This document shows positions 8,901-18,574 of a DNA stretch of 64,000 bases, in pieces. The stretch comes from Perkinsus olseni (taxonomy: Eukaryota > Perkinsozoa > Perkinsida > Perkinsidae), in NCBI GenBank assembly GCA_013115135.1, contig JABANP010000147.1, positions 44,201 to 108,200 of the forward strand, written 5' to 3'. Under the pieces are notes generated by a model. It saw only the letters and a list, made by a program, of their open reading frames with translations. It was not told where the DNA came from and ran no database searches. The translations under genes and the position numbers were made by a program. Numbering within the stretch: position 1 is the stretch's first letter; each line of letters opens with the position of its first letter.

Positions 8901-11900
8901 ATGTTCTCACGTTTGTGTATCCGACCATCGAGTAGAGGGTACAGTACTATTGCCTCTAGCGTGCCCAAGGAGGTGGACACTCTCATCGTTGGAGGTAAGC
9001 ATCAAGCATAGGTGTTGCATTGATGCTAGGGATGTGTCGATGATCTATTCAGGCGGCATTATAGGGGTAGCAACAGCATATCAGCTCTCTCGACTAGCTG
9101 GACCATCCCATAGAATACTACTCGTCGAACAGAACACCCTCACGTCTGGCACCACCTGGCATGCTGCTGGTCTCCAGACTGCACTCAAGGGGGTTAAGTA
9201 GGAGGATGGTCACCCATCACTACCCACCCGTCGACCATCGCAGATGCATCGCTAACATGGCCAGAGAGGGGCATAGGTTGTATCAATCCTTTTGATGAAG
9301 GAGTAGGCTGGGCCAAGACAGGCAGCCTGGGCATAGCCCGAACTGAAGGTATGTCTACTACAGTCCCCTTTGATGGTCGTATGGTATGGACAGATCTCTG
9401 GACGCAGTTGCTGCAGATGGCAAACATCTCGGAGTCACTCGGGATACCCTATGAACTGTGTGATGCCAGTAGGATTAGCCAGGTAGCCATTACTCACTAC
9501 ACCTAGCCCCTCTCATACCTCAACCACGAGATGGAAGATATTTATATATTTCCCAGCTGTCTCCAATACCGCACCATTCTCAGATCCATCCATATTTGGA
9601 TACTACCGGAGTTTATGGTGGTATATACACCCCAGAGGACGGTATCGTCAATCCAGCAGATGTTACCATGGCGATGGCTAGTACCGACCACCGCCGACGC
9701 AACAACAATACGGCCCCTTCTCAGCTCGAGCGAGAGCCCAAGGGGCCCATCTACTGGAGAGGACGGCCATTCGTCGTATAGTGAGGGATGGTCGCCGAGC
9801 CCATGCTGTTGAACTCGACAGCGGGGCATCGGTGCACATGAATAACATCATCATCTGCGCAGGTGACAGGCTGCAGCGGGTGGTGGGCGTCGTCATTGTG
9901 AGGTCAGGTCAATGGAGTAAGGGTATCGTCAAGGAGCTGGGCCTAGGCGACATCCTCCCAGCTGCCGTTGTGCCGCATCAGTAAGGCCTTTGGCACCACT
10001 GCTTGTAGGACCCTCATGATCAGGTATGTCGTGTTTGATAGACTTGAAGGGGTGTCCAATAAGTTGCCTGTTGTCCGAGACTACCTCAACAAGTTCTACC
10101 TCAAGCCTGAAGTAGGGCTTCTTGTGACTACAACACCCCACCCTCTATTCTTTCTCGAGGTTGGCGGTTTTATGGTTGGAGTTTTCGAATCCAACCCCGA
10201 GGTCCACTTCCCACCAGATGTGAAGGAAAGGAACGCGTCAGGAGCAGTAGCATCTACCAGCACCAACTCCATCATGGTATGGTCATCACCCGTAGGCGCC
10301 GCGAGACATATCGCATGAAGTCTTCCCGGAGAGCATAGACAAAGCGGGCGAGTGGCTCGAGCGTACTGCCACTGCCTCCTGTTCATCCCCATCATCGACC
10401 TTAGATGCCTTGGAGACCGTCCCCGCCTTGCAGGAGGTGGGTATAAAGCGTTGGTTACACGGCCCCGACACGCATAGTTGTGATACCGCACCAATCATGG
10501 GCAGGCTTCTTGGCACTGATAATGTCCACATATGTAACCATCTGTGAGGACCGTCGATGCATGGGAAGGAGGAGCCCTGGCGTAGGTACTGGGTTCAATT
10601 CCCAGGGCATACAATGTGGTGCGGGTGCTGGCCTCGCTAATGCCGAGTGGATCCTCTATGGGTATCCTAGAAGCTTCAAGGACGACTTCGTAGCAGCTGA
10701 CGTCAATCGTTGGTATCCATCGTTAGCTGAGGACCCTGACTGGTGTGAGGGGAGGGCAGCTGAGGAGTATGGCATCATGTAAGTAGCCATCGAGGGTGTT
10801 GTCAGCATCTGTCCCTCTAGGTATGGGATCCACTATCCCTACATGCAGCTCCACAGCGGCCGCAACCGACGCCTCCTGCCCCTTCATGAGGAGCATCAAC
10901 GCCATGGTGCACGCTTCTTTGAAGGCTTCGGTTGGGAGAGGGCTGCTTACTATCTCCCGACCAATGTCGCGCGCCACGAAAATCCTTATTCTTGGGGCCT
11001 GGGCAAGACCGAGTGGTTCGAGGCTATGAAGGAAGAGGCCCGGGCTGTTCGGCAGCACGTCGGTGTTATTGACATGTCGTCTTTCGGCAAATTGATGGTC
11101 GAGGGTGATGGCGCAGGAGAGCTCCTCCAGTGGGTCTGTACAGCTGACATTGATCGACCAATCGGCACCATCGTCTATACGGCCATGGCCAACGAACGCG
11201 GGGGTATTCTTGCTGACTTCACCGTCACTCGACTAGGAGAGGACAGCTTTTATATTACTACCACTTCCAACCAGCCCGAGATGATAAAAGATCATCTACA
11301 CTGGGCGACGGCGAGCCGAGGCACGAAGGGAGTTACCATCAATGATGTCACCGACGACATCGCCGTACTACTACACCCACACATCAGGCCTGTCGTCAAG
11401 CTCCCATCCTCAGGTCTTATCCGTGATGGGCCCGAAGAGCTTCGAGCTGTTATCCTCTCTTGGAGACGGAATAGATCTTCATTCGACCATACCTCTATCA
11501 AGGGCGAAGGATGAGCTGATGCTTGCAGGAGTCTCCTGCCGAGCGTTGCGTGTCTCGTAAGTCCCCCTGGCCCGTCCTGTGCTGTGGATGCTGCTCCATC
11601 GCAGTTATGTCGGAGAGCTTGGTTTGGAGCTTCACGTTCAGAAGAGTGAAGTCAAGAAGCTGTTCGACGGGATCATGTCCGGAGGGAGCATCCGACCTGT
11701 GGGTTGTTGCGCCGTTAGTCTGCCGCCGTCCATTCGTTTTTCCGAACAGCGGTTGGTGGGCTCCTTAGCCATGCTCGACTCATTGAGGATGGAGAAGCGC
11801 TTCCTTCACTATGGTCATGACTTCTCACCGATGGAAAGTGTCCTACAAGTTGGCCTGGGTTTTGCATGCAAGCTCAAAACAGGTGAAGGCAAGCGGGGCT

Positions 11901-12480
11901 GCGGGATGCCGCCCCAATGAGGTCTTCCTCCTCAGATGTTGACTTCATCGGCAAGGCAGCCTTGATCGAAGAAAAGGAGGCCGGGGGGCTGAAGAAAAGG
12001 CTGCTATCCCTGCAGGTGGGGCTTAGTGACTCATTGAAAAGCCCCACTGAATACTTCAGGCCCAGTGCCCGGATGTAGACCTCGAAAAGCTGCCATGGTG
12101 GGGGCACGGCGCTGAGCTCGTCTATAGGGACGACAAACTAGTCGGGTATGTGACAACCTCTCGATGGGCCTCATCAATGGTGTATAGTTACTTGAACTCC
12201 GCGGGATACTCAACAGTCCTGGAATGCCCGATCGGGCTGTGCCTCATCTCGGATGATGGAGCAATCATCGATAAGTCCTACATAGAACAAGGTGCCGCTC
12301 CCGAAGGCTGCTACTCCAATGGATCGTTTGCTGTCAGGGGAATGGACCGTTCGCGTCCATCCGGTTGGTGGGGATGGTAAGCCGCTGATTATACCAGTGA
12401 AAGTGACGGCGGGTTGCCTGTTCGATCCGAAAGGCCGACGCATGCGAGGAGATTATACCACCACTAGTGCATCAACCTGA
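8901..12480 (+). CDS. FAD-dependent dimethylglycine/sarcosine dehydrogenase-like, mitochondrial
   Basis: The start MFSRLCIRPSSRGYSTIASS looks like a mitochondrial presequence. Next comes the FAD-binding Rossmann motif VDTLIVGG joined over an intron (about 8996-9051) to GIIGVATAYQLSRLAGPSHR, then VEQNTLTSGTTWHAAGL, typical of the DAO family. Middle exons include GFNSQGIQCGAGAGLANAEW and ADVNRWYPSLAEDPDWCEGR. The C-terminal half is the folate-binding GCV_T fold: WERAAYYLPTNVARHENPYS, then GVIDMSSFGKLMVEG, GGILADFTVTRLGEDSFYIT, and the tail DPKGRRMRGDYTTTSAST before TGA at 12478-12480. At least nine introns. Known: such enzymes oxidise N-methyl groups of choline breakdown products with tetrahydrofolate as acceptor. 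Substrate (dimethylglycine or sarcosine) cannot be decided here. Frame is lost in places between 9190 and 10500. Confidence 0.75.
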
Positions 12481-12484
12481 GAGC

Positions 12485-12844
12485 ATGAAAGCTAGCTTCG
12501 AGGGAGACTCCGAGATTCTCTCGGTAAAATTGACTATTCATCTTCAACTTTCTGTGACTTACTTCTGTACTGAATTTTTGGTTATTTGCTGCTCAGTCGC
12601 TCAGTGCTCCTTCAAGTGTGTATCGGAACCCGTAAGTTGCGTTGTTCAGTTCAAAAAGCGATTGCAACATCTTCGCCTCATCTCACAAACCCATAAGGAC
12701 TTCAAGTTATCGACTTATCAACTGCCTCCACGGCAGCGGTTACAGAAAGATATACAGATACGCGCAGAGGCAGCCGGCCTGAGATACGAGGGTGGCAAAC
12801 GGGGTAGAAAACTCAGTGGGTTAGAGACTTTCGCCGATCACTAA
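12485..12844 (+). CDS. Small basic protein, unknown
   Basis: Only 5 bp after the dehydrogenase stop. Exon 1 MKASFEGDSEILS ends at a GTAAAA donor; a T-rich intron of about 70 nt ends TGCTCAG. Exon 2 reads VAQCSFKCVSEPVSCVVQF, then KKRLQHLRLISQTHKDFKL and ends LRYEGGKRGRKLSGLETFAD with TAA. The C-terminal half is strongly basic, as in organellar ribosomal or RNA-binding proteins, but no family is recognised. The short gap to the upstream gene makes it possible that this start is wrong and the exon belongs elsewhere. Confidence 0.4.
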   Translation: MKASFEGDSEILSVKLTIHLQLSVTYFCTEFLVICCSVAQCSFKCVSEPVSCVVQFKKRLQHLRLISQTHKDFKLSTYQLPPRQRLQKDIQIRAEAAGLRYEGGKRGRKLSGLETFADH

Positions 12845-13111
12845 GGATGAAGGATGTTTGGCAAACACCCGTACACCAATGAGAGTATACCTGGATGATT
12901 TGTGATGCAACCGGCTGGTATTTTTCCCACATTCCCTCAGTCGGGCGAAACCCTTCCCTCTCACGATCGTCCTAACCTTATATCTGTTGACTACTCAACT
13001 CCGCCTCGTCAAAGCCGCTTTCGCGGTGTGACTTTCGTTATTAAATTATATAATTGTTGTTGTTGTTCTTCCTCGAGTATTATAGTGCAATAATCATATC
13101 TAATCTACAGG
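12845..13111. other. Convergent intergenic region
   Basis: Lies between the plus-strand basic gene and the minus-strand RING gene. Contains a TTGTTGTTGTT run near 13050. No feature recognised. Confidence 0.4.
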
Positions 13112-15404
13112 CTAGCCAGGGACGGGTTCTCCAAGCATCTCAAACAGTGACTTCTTGTCCAGAGGGCATCGAACATTGGTCGGATCCTTCGTGGACGCCG
13201 TCTTGAACCACTTCTCGATACATCCTCGATGGTACCTTCCCAATACAACATCATAAATCCAACATCCTCCTACAAGAACTCACCGATGCTCGCAAGGCAA
13301 CTCAATAACGGCCTGTCTGGTCTTCATAGGCTCCAAACAAATCGTACCTGAAGCAAGCATAGGGAATATTCGAGATTGAGCCAACCTCACATTCTCGGAA
13401 GTCATTCGTGTCGGGGTCCACGTCGCCCTTCTTGATGACAACCCTCGTACACTTCTTCAGCATCTGATAGAATGATAGATGGCAATACCGAAGAGCAGGC
13501 CCTCGCCCTCGTACTGCTGGTATCGATGGAGGTGGTGGGCCACGTTGGGGCATCCGACCGCGCAGGAGGGCTTCAGCCACCGATGAGTGGTACATGTTAA
13601 TATGATGCCCCGGTGGCCCAAACCCGGCCACTGCCGCTGCTCCCGGCAACAACCAATTGTAAGCCTGCAGCATATGATCATCGGTGGTCGTAGAGGTATG
13701 CACCGCTACCAGTAGGCCCTCATGAAGGCCATTGTCGAAGCCAAGCACTCGACCAGGGTCCTCCATCACCGGCTGGGGCTGCTGCTGTTGTGGAGGTATC
13801 CGCATATCCAAGAGGAGATCACCGCCGTTTTGGCGTCTGTTGTTGCGTCGACGTCGAAGTTCCCTGAACAAGGCGGGGTGGGTGAGCATGCAGGCCTGCA
13901 TCTCCGAGCCTACCCTTCACGATCCATCAGCCTCCTGCTTCTCAGATGACTCAAAGTACTAATGACCTGTTAAAAGATGTGCTGGCCGGGGATCGAACCC
14001 GGATCCTTTCGATTGCCTACCCGATCTACTTCCGCTTCATCGTTAGCAACTGCGTCCTGGAAGATAACATCAACTCCAACATCCGCTGGCCTGTACCTGC
14101 GCTTGATGAGTGTGGATGATGATGATGGACGAGTTATCCTCCTCACATCGCGCGGCTATTGGGGGCACATTCGACGTGAACAGTTTTGACCATCAATCTA
14201 CTGCGGTAACAGAGAACAGTCGAGTTGAGCGATATGTTGCGGCGGCAGACCTACAACAGAGCTGGGGTGTGGCGAGGAGACGATGGCGCCTTACTTCACA
14301 TCGTTGACGATTCCCTCGGGGATAGCGAACTGCATAAAGAGGCCGATCACCCTCGCCCGGTTGAGGAGTATCAAGATCTCGCAAGTCAGGCAAGTTACCT
14401 CCGTTATACCTCCTAACACCCTGAAATGATCTACACTACATCCATTGGCACTGCACGAGGTATCACCCCAGCTCTGAGCCTCTCCCTGTTCGCCCGATTG
14501 ATGAAGGCATTAGGCAATGGGTGGGCGACAGGAGGAGGAGGGGCACCGAAGACGTCTTGAATGCCGACAGGAGGGTTGAAACCGAGATGACGATCGAGTG
14601 CCTGAAGGTAGCGTAGGAAGGGGGAGGATGGCGTGGCGGCAACTACCCGCAAAGCGCTGTTATCCAGCCTGTTCCTATGTTGCCATCGCAAGCCCCAATT
14701 GGCTCCTGGCTGCCCTGGTCTCCCCTACGAACTCCACATCATCATCATCATCATCTTCGGCATCATTATGGTCAGTATCGCTATGATGGCCCCCCTCGCT
14801 GGCCTCGTCCTCGGTGATCGCTATTGGTGCTGCACCAGCCTCGAAGTCCTCATCATCGAGGAGGTCTACTTCAATGGGATCTAGCAGCATTCTAGGCTAA
14901 CCGCCGAGCAGTGAGTGGGTATCATCCCCTACTACCTTCCACTACTGCTTCCAGCTCATCATCATCTTCATCATCGTCAGAATCCGATGATACCTCCAAC
15001 ACGTCCACCGGCCCTTCATCTTCAGAAGAATCGAGGATATCAACAACAGCCGCCTCCGGTTGGGGAGGTGGTGCAGCAGGAGCTGCAGCAGGGACCTGAG
15101 AACAGACCAGTCGTTTTGCTACGACATACCATAACTTACACTGCTCGATGATGAGGAGGAGGTTGCTGGGTCCTGAGCAGGCTCTTCCCTCCCGGTGGTG
15201 AGGCCCAGACCCATCCTCGATCTTCACTGGTGACAGTCCAGAAGAGGATGACGAGGAGGACGATGATGGATGGTCATCAGGATTGGCTGAGTGACCAGTC
15301 GTCTATCGCGGTACAACAATTTAGTAAATTCCAAGGTTACCTGCAAGACGCTGCCTCTTCCGGCTGGGCAGGGGGTCTTCCTCCTCTCCTGACGCAGCAG
15401 CCAT
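13112..15404 (-). CDS. RING-H2 ubiquitin ligase-like protein with acidic N-terminus
   Basis: Start MAAASGEEEDPLPSRKRQRL, then introns and a Ser-rich stretch (HPSSSSSSSSGLSP, KIEDGSG), an acidic block (VVDILDSSEDEGPVDVLEV; ITEDEASEGGHH; DDDDDDVEFVGETR), and a middle region HRNRLDNSALRVVAATPSSP with LGFNPPVGIQDVFGAPPPP. Later exons give VDVIFQDAVANDEAEVDR, an intron at 13967-14020, VISTLSHLRSRRLMDREGEL and QNGGDLLLDMRIPPQQQQPQ. The C-terminus is a RING finger: TICLEPMKTRQAVIELPCEH, then YHRGCIEKWFKTASTKDPTN and RCPLDKKSLFEMLGEPVPG, with TAG at 13112-13114. Known: RING-H2 proteins recruit E2 enzymes. The acidic and Ser-rich part looks disordered. One junction just before the RING (about 13325-13360) is not exactly placed. 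Confidence 0.65.
13967..14020 (-). other. Intron that is a sense-oriented tRNA 3' half with a perfect T-arm
   Basis: A 54-nt minus-strand intron; splicing joins DEAEVDR to VISTLSHLRSRR, and the frame stays open through the next intron. On the minus strand it runs GTAGGC, AATCGAAAGG, AT, then CCGGG-TTCGATC-CCCGG (13986-14002), a perfect 5-bp T-stem with 7-nt T-loop, then CCAGCA as an acceptor-stem remnant and CATCTTTTAACAG. The TTTT after the acceptor remnant is where a tRNA gene has its Pol III terminator; here it also serves as polypyrimidine tract. There is no matching 5' acceptor strand, so it is not a whole tRNA gene. Confidence 0.85.
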
Positions 15405-15436
15405 CCTGGACTCAACAGCCCGCACCCTCAATGCTC

Positions 15437-15473
15437 CTGACAAGGGAGGAGGAAGAGGTACCGGGTTCAATAC
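15437..15473 (-). other. Possible 5'-UTR intron with antisense tRNA T-arm-like sequence
   Basis: A 37-nt GT-AG candidate (GTATTG donor, TTGTCAG acceptor) just upstream of the RING gene start. On the plus strand it ends GAGGTA, CCGGG, TTCAATAC: variable loop, T-stem and T-loop, cut inside the T-loop by the splice donor. Weaker than the others because no reading frame fixes this intron. Confidence 0.4.
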
Positions 15474-15669
15474 AGAGCAGGGACACTTTGCAAGTGAATG
15501 TTCGACTGGATCGTACTTAAACGGGCGCCCTCATCCTCGAGTGAAGTTGATGATGACGAAGAAGCTTCCACCATCTTGGATCAACTACCCTCTCATTCAA
15601 AGTGACCGCTGCCTCCACACACAACCCGACACCGCCATAGTAGAAAGGATCTTCACAACCAGTTGGATA

Positions 15670-16131
15670 TCATGTCGATGGTATTGCCGTAGAGGGCGTA
15701 TCTTTTGGTATCATCCATGTTGGAGTATCGACCTCTAATTGAAGTTCTCTCCGTAAAACCCCGAGCCCTTGCAGCAGCATCACCCGTCCTACCATCCACA
15801 CTGTCCTCGTAGTGAGAGCAGCATCCACCGGACTCACCAAGATCTGTGAACTTATTGCCAAATAACCACAACTTGTTCAAGGCTGGCAGCACCTTCTTGT
15901 CGCAGAGCCGGCCCACTAACGCTTGTACCTATCGCCCACAGCAGCACCGCTCCTCCGCCCTCCTCAGGTGCTGTACCCCTACTCCAGCATCCATAATGTC
16001 ATTCGAGCTGAGGTCTATGAAGGTACAGGTGTTATTATGACGTTCCCCGAGGACGTCCATCACAACATCGATGTCGCTGTCTCGAATACCCGAGTACGAG
16101 AGCCGTACTTCCACGAGGCCAGAGGTACCCT
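15670..16131 (-). CDS. Leucine-rich repeat protein, C-terminal exons
   Basis: Minus-strand exons read VEVRLSYSGIRDSDIDVVMD, then CTFIDLSSNDIMDAGVGV and, over a 48-nt intron, QALVGRLCDKKVLPALNKLW followed by LFGNKFTDL. This is the ribonuclease-inhibitor type of leucine-rich repeat (LxxLxLxxNxxxxxG). A further intron (from about 15841 down to about 15805) and a basic tail ending TAIPST with TGA at 15670-15672 complete the 3' end. Upstream exons towards 16420-16800 are likely but could not be assembled. Known: such repeats bind proteins. Partner unknown. Confidence 0.55.
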
Positions 16132-17017
16132 GCCGACAGCAGCAGGAGTGATGGCAGCGACTCGGGAGGGCATCTCACATCGAGAATATCTTGCCACCTT
16201 TTAGAATGCACTAGTAAGTCTCTGATGGGCCTCAGTACTTTGGCTACACTGCAACGGATCCATCACACACTGCGGGTTGTTATATTCACAATTCTTGGGA
16301 TACTCGGGGGTGTACCTACACGGTAAGACAGTAGACTCCCTGCGGAGGTGAGGACTACCAAGGCGCTTTGTCGGGATACTTCCCATCGTAGCCGTCAACT
16401 ATACGATCTCTCTTATGCAGCACCTCATGCATGGCATCATTACTTTTACAATTCAGCTCGTACCTACCGAGCGGTCCCCTCTTCTATCATCATCATGACC
16501 GGACCGTCGTCGGACTACTCATCTCTTCTCCTTCTCTGTTCCTCCGTGACCGCACCCTCAGGGCTGCCCTCATCGCCATACAGACGAGCGTCACCCGAGA
16601 GGAAGCCTTTCGTGACACCCCTCCTGCTACTACTGCTGGCGCTGGCGGTGGTGGCTGGTACCTCCTTGATGATGACCATGAAGATGGATATACTCGACCT
16701 ATCCCCACAGTTATCAACACTACATCATTACTAGAGCTTCGAACAATGTATTATGACGACGACCATTACTCGAAACTAATAGCAGATCGAACGATTATTG
16801 GAACCGATACTCAATAGGAGCAATAACAGAAACTGCGCACTCGTGTCTTCGATAATACCACTCCCCAGCTAACTTCTGGTAAACTATAGGGTAGGGCTCT
16901 GTTCGCCTCCTACAATCGATTCACCAATAACCTCTCGAACCTATCGGAAACCTGAGCAGTACATTGGTATTTACGACAAGATAACGACGGAGCCTACCTG
17001 TTGATTATTATTTTCCA
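16132..17017. other. Probable upstream exons of the LRR gene and intergenic sequence
   Basis: Open frames of up to 128 codons exist on both strands but none shows a recognisable domain. The likely reading is 5' exons, introns and untranslated sequence of the minus-strand LRR gene, then the 3' flank of the prohibitin gene. Confidence 0.3.
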
Positions 17018-18203
17018 CCCTGCGCCGCAGAGCCGAGGCCTAGAAGTGTATTCTGCTTCTCAGGTAGATACATAACATTCGGTGATTTAGCCAGAGTCTC
17101 CGCAATCTCTCGAGCAGCATCGATTCTTCTCACCTAACAACGACGACGACGATGATGATGGTATCGCTATCGATCATCATCATGCTTCACAATAATTACC
17201 TCGATGAGGCCAGTGCCATGCTCCTTGAGTGCCTTGGATATCATGGTAGCAGCCTCAGCCTCACCCTCAGCTCTGATAACGGTGGCTATCCTCTCTTGCT
17301 CGGTCTCTACGGAAGAATACTATGTTATGTAGTAGAGTTGAATGTTGGTCACTCACTGGCAACGACAAACTTCTGCCTCTCGGCCTCCTGCTCGGCAACC
17401 TGCTTCTCCTCAATAGCCTTGGCAAACTCCTTACCATAATTCAAGTGCGTAATGGCAACATCATCCAGAGCAATCTGATAACAGTTACATTTCCCAACCG
17501 TGCGACCCCGGTTCAATCCTCACATCGAATGCTTGGCATCGGTCGACTACAGCATTCCTGATCTCACGCGATACCTTCTCTCTTTGTGTCAGTAGTTGCT
17601 CGGCGTTATATCGAGCAACAACAGCCTTCAATACCTGACGAAGCATACACAGTAGCAGCACAAGGGATTGCAGCAACAGCAACCGACCTCATTCCCAACA
17701 GAAGGCAAAACTCTCTCGGCAAAGTCGGGTCCAAGAGACTTGTGGATGGCCGGCAAACGCTCAGCGACAGGACGGTAAAGCAGACGGACATGGATCGTAG
17801 CCATCTGCAGGTCCTTGGTACCTGAGGTTCATAGTATCTTAGCTTGAACCATGTAGGATACAGAACAGGCTGAATTTACCTGTGGTCGTTTGAATGAGCT
17901 TAGGTTTGATCTGGATTGAGTACACATGTGGTCGCTGGAACCACGGGAGCCTCACATGAGTCCCTTCGCCGTATATTTTATCGGATACACCCCCGAAGAC
18001 CTAAGATATCCACAGGTTGAGCAGGCAAGATACAAAACAGGTCTAGTTCCTGGCGTAATTACATTCCACATGACTGCCCTCTGGCCACCATCCACATTAA
18101 AAAGGCATGTGTTGCAGAATAGGCCAACCCCTCCTGCACCAAAGGCTGCTAATGCCAATCCGGATAGGAATTTATCAGCTCCAGCAGATGATGCACTAGC
18201 CAT
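17018..18203 (-). CDS. PHB: Prohibitin
   Basis: Start [20 protein letters not shown], then an N-terminal membrane-associated helix and [11 protein letters not shown] joined over an intron to [20 protein letters not shown]. The SPFH/band-7 domain follows: [94 protein letters not shown] and [18 protein letters not shown]. The C-terminal coiled coil ends [15 protein letters not shown] with TAA at 17018-17020. Introns number at least seven. Known: prohibitins form ring complexes in the mitochondrial inner membrane. PHB1 versus PHB2 is not certain, because motifs of both appear. Every region of the family is present, so the gene is probably functional. Confidence 0.92.
17475..17523 (-). other. Prohibitin intron with antisense tRNA T-arm-like module
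   Basis: A 49-nt intron fixed by homology: removal joins RCQAFD to [11 protein letters not shown], a conserved stretch. On the plus strand 17501-17519 reads TGCGAC, CCCGG, TTCAATC, C: variable-loop end, T-stem 5' strand and T-loop of a tRNA. The T-stem 3' strand (CTCAC) is degenerate. The tRNA-like part is antisense to the gene. Confidence 0.75.
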
Positions 18204-18574
18204 TCAAATACAAGTAGGATGGGAAGGCTTAGACTACAGATAGATAACGATCCACCTCCATCATCATACTAATGATATTCAGCACAACACACCACACATC
18301 ATCTATCGAGAAGCCCATTGGAGGGCTACCATCCTCCATGGTATCACTAGGGTCGGCTCATCATCACCTCCTCATTATCATATTCACGAGCACCGATTGG
18401 GTAGCGCACGCCCGAGCGATCGATTGACCGCGCAATTAGTGTTGAGCGGCTCAACTTGAGCCCTTGAGGTTTCCGCTCTCGGGAGTGTTGGCGTTTGGCA
18501 CCCCGACTCTCCTCAACCAGTTATTCGGTTGCGATTCGGTTGTTATTCCGATTGAGTTGTGTTTGTAGTTGAGA
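18204..18574. other. Divergent promoter region between prohibitin and CASP
   Basis: About 370 bp between two outward-facing start codons, so it probably holds both promoters. It shows an inverted GGCTCAACTTGAGCC at about 18448-18462 and two ATTCGGTTG/TTCGGTTG copies near 18524-18540. No TATA-like element stands out. Confidence 0.4.

Noticed and set aside
10175..10205. TTCGAATCC inside the dehydrogenase gene
   Set aside because: Part of the conserved VGVFESNPEVHFP coding stretch; no variable-loop element at tRNA spacing.
10583..10610. Perfect T-arm (CTGGG-TTCAATT-CCCAG) in the dehydrogenase gene
   Set aside because: It is coding: it translates as TGFNSQG, a conserved motif of the dimethylglycine/sarcosine dehydrogenase family, and the true intron ends just before it. 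The tRNA resemblance is chance.
10960..10985. GCGCGCCACGAAA block resembling the intron motif
   Set aside because: Encodes NVARHENPYSWG in an aligned, conserved region. Kept only as a warning for the GCGCGCC motif finding.
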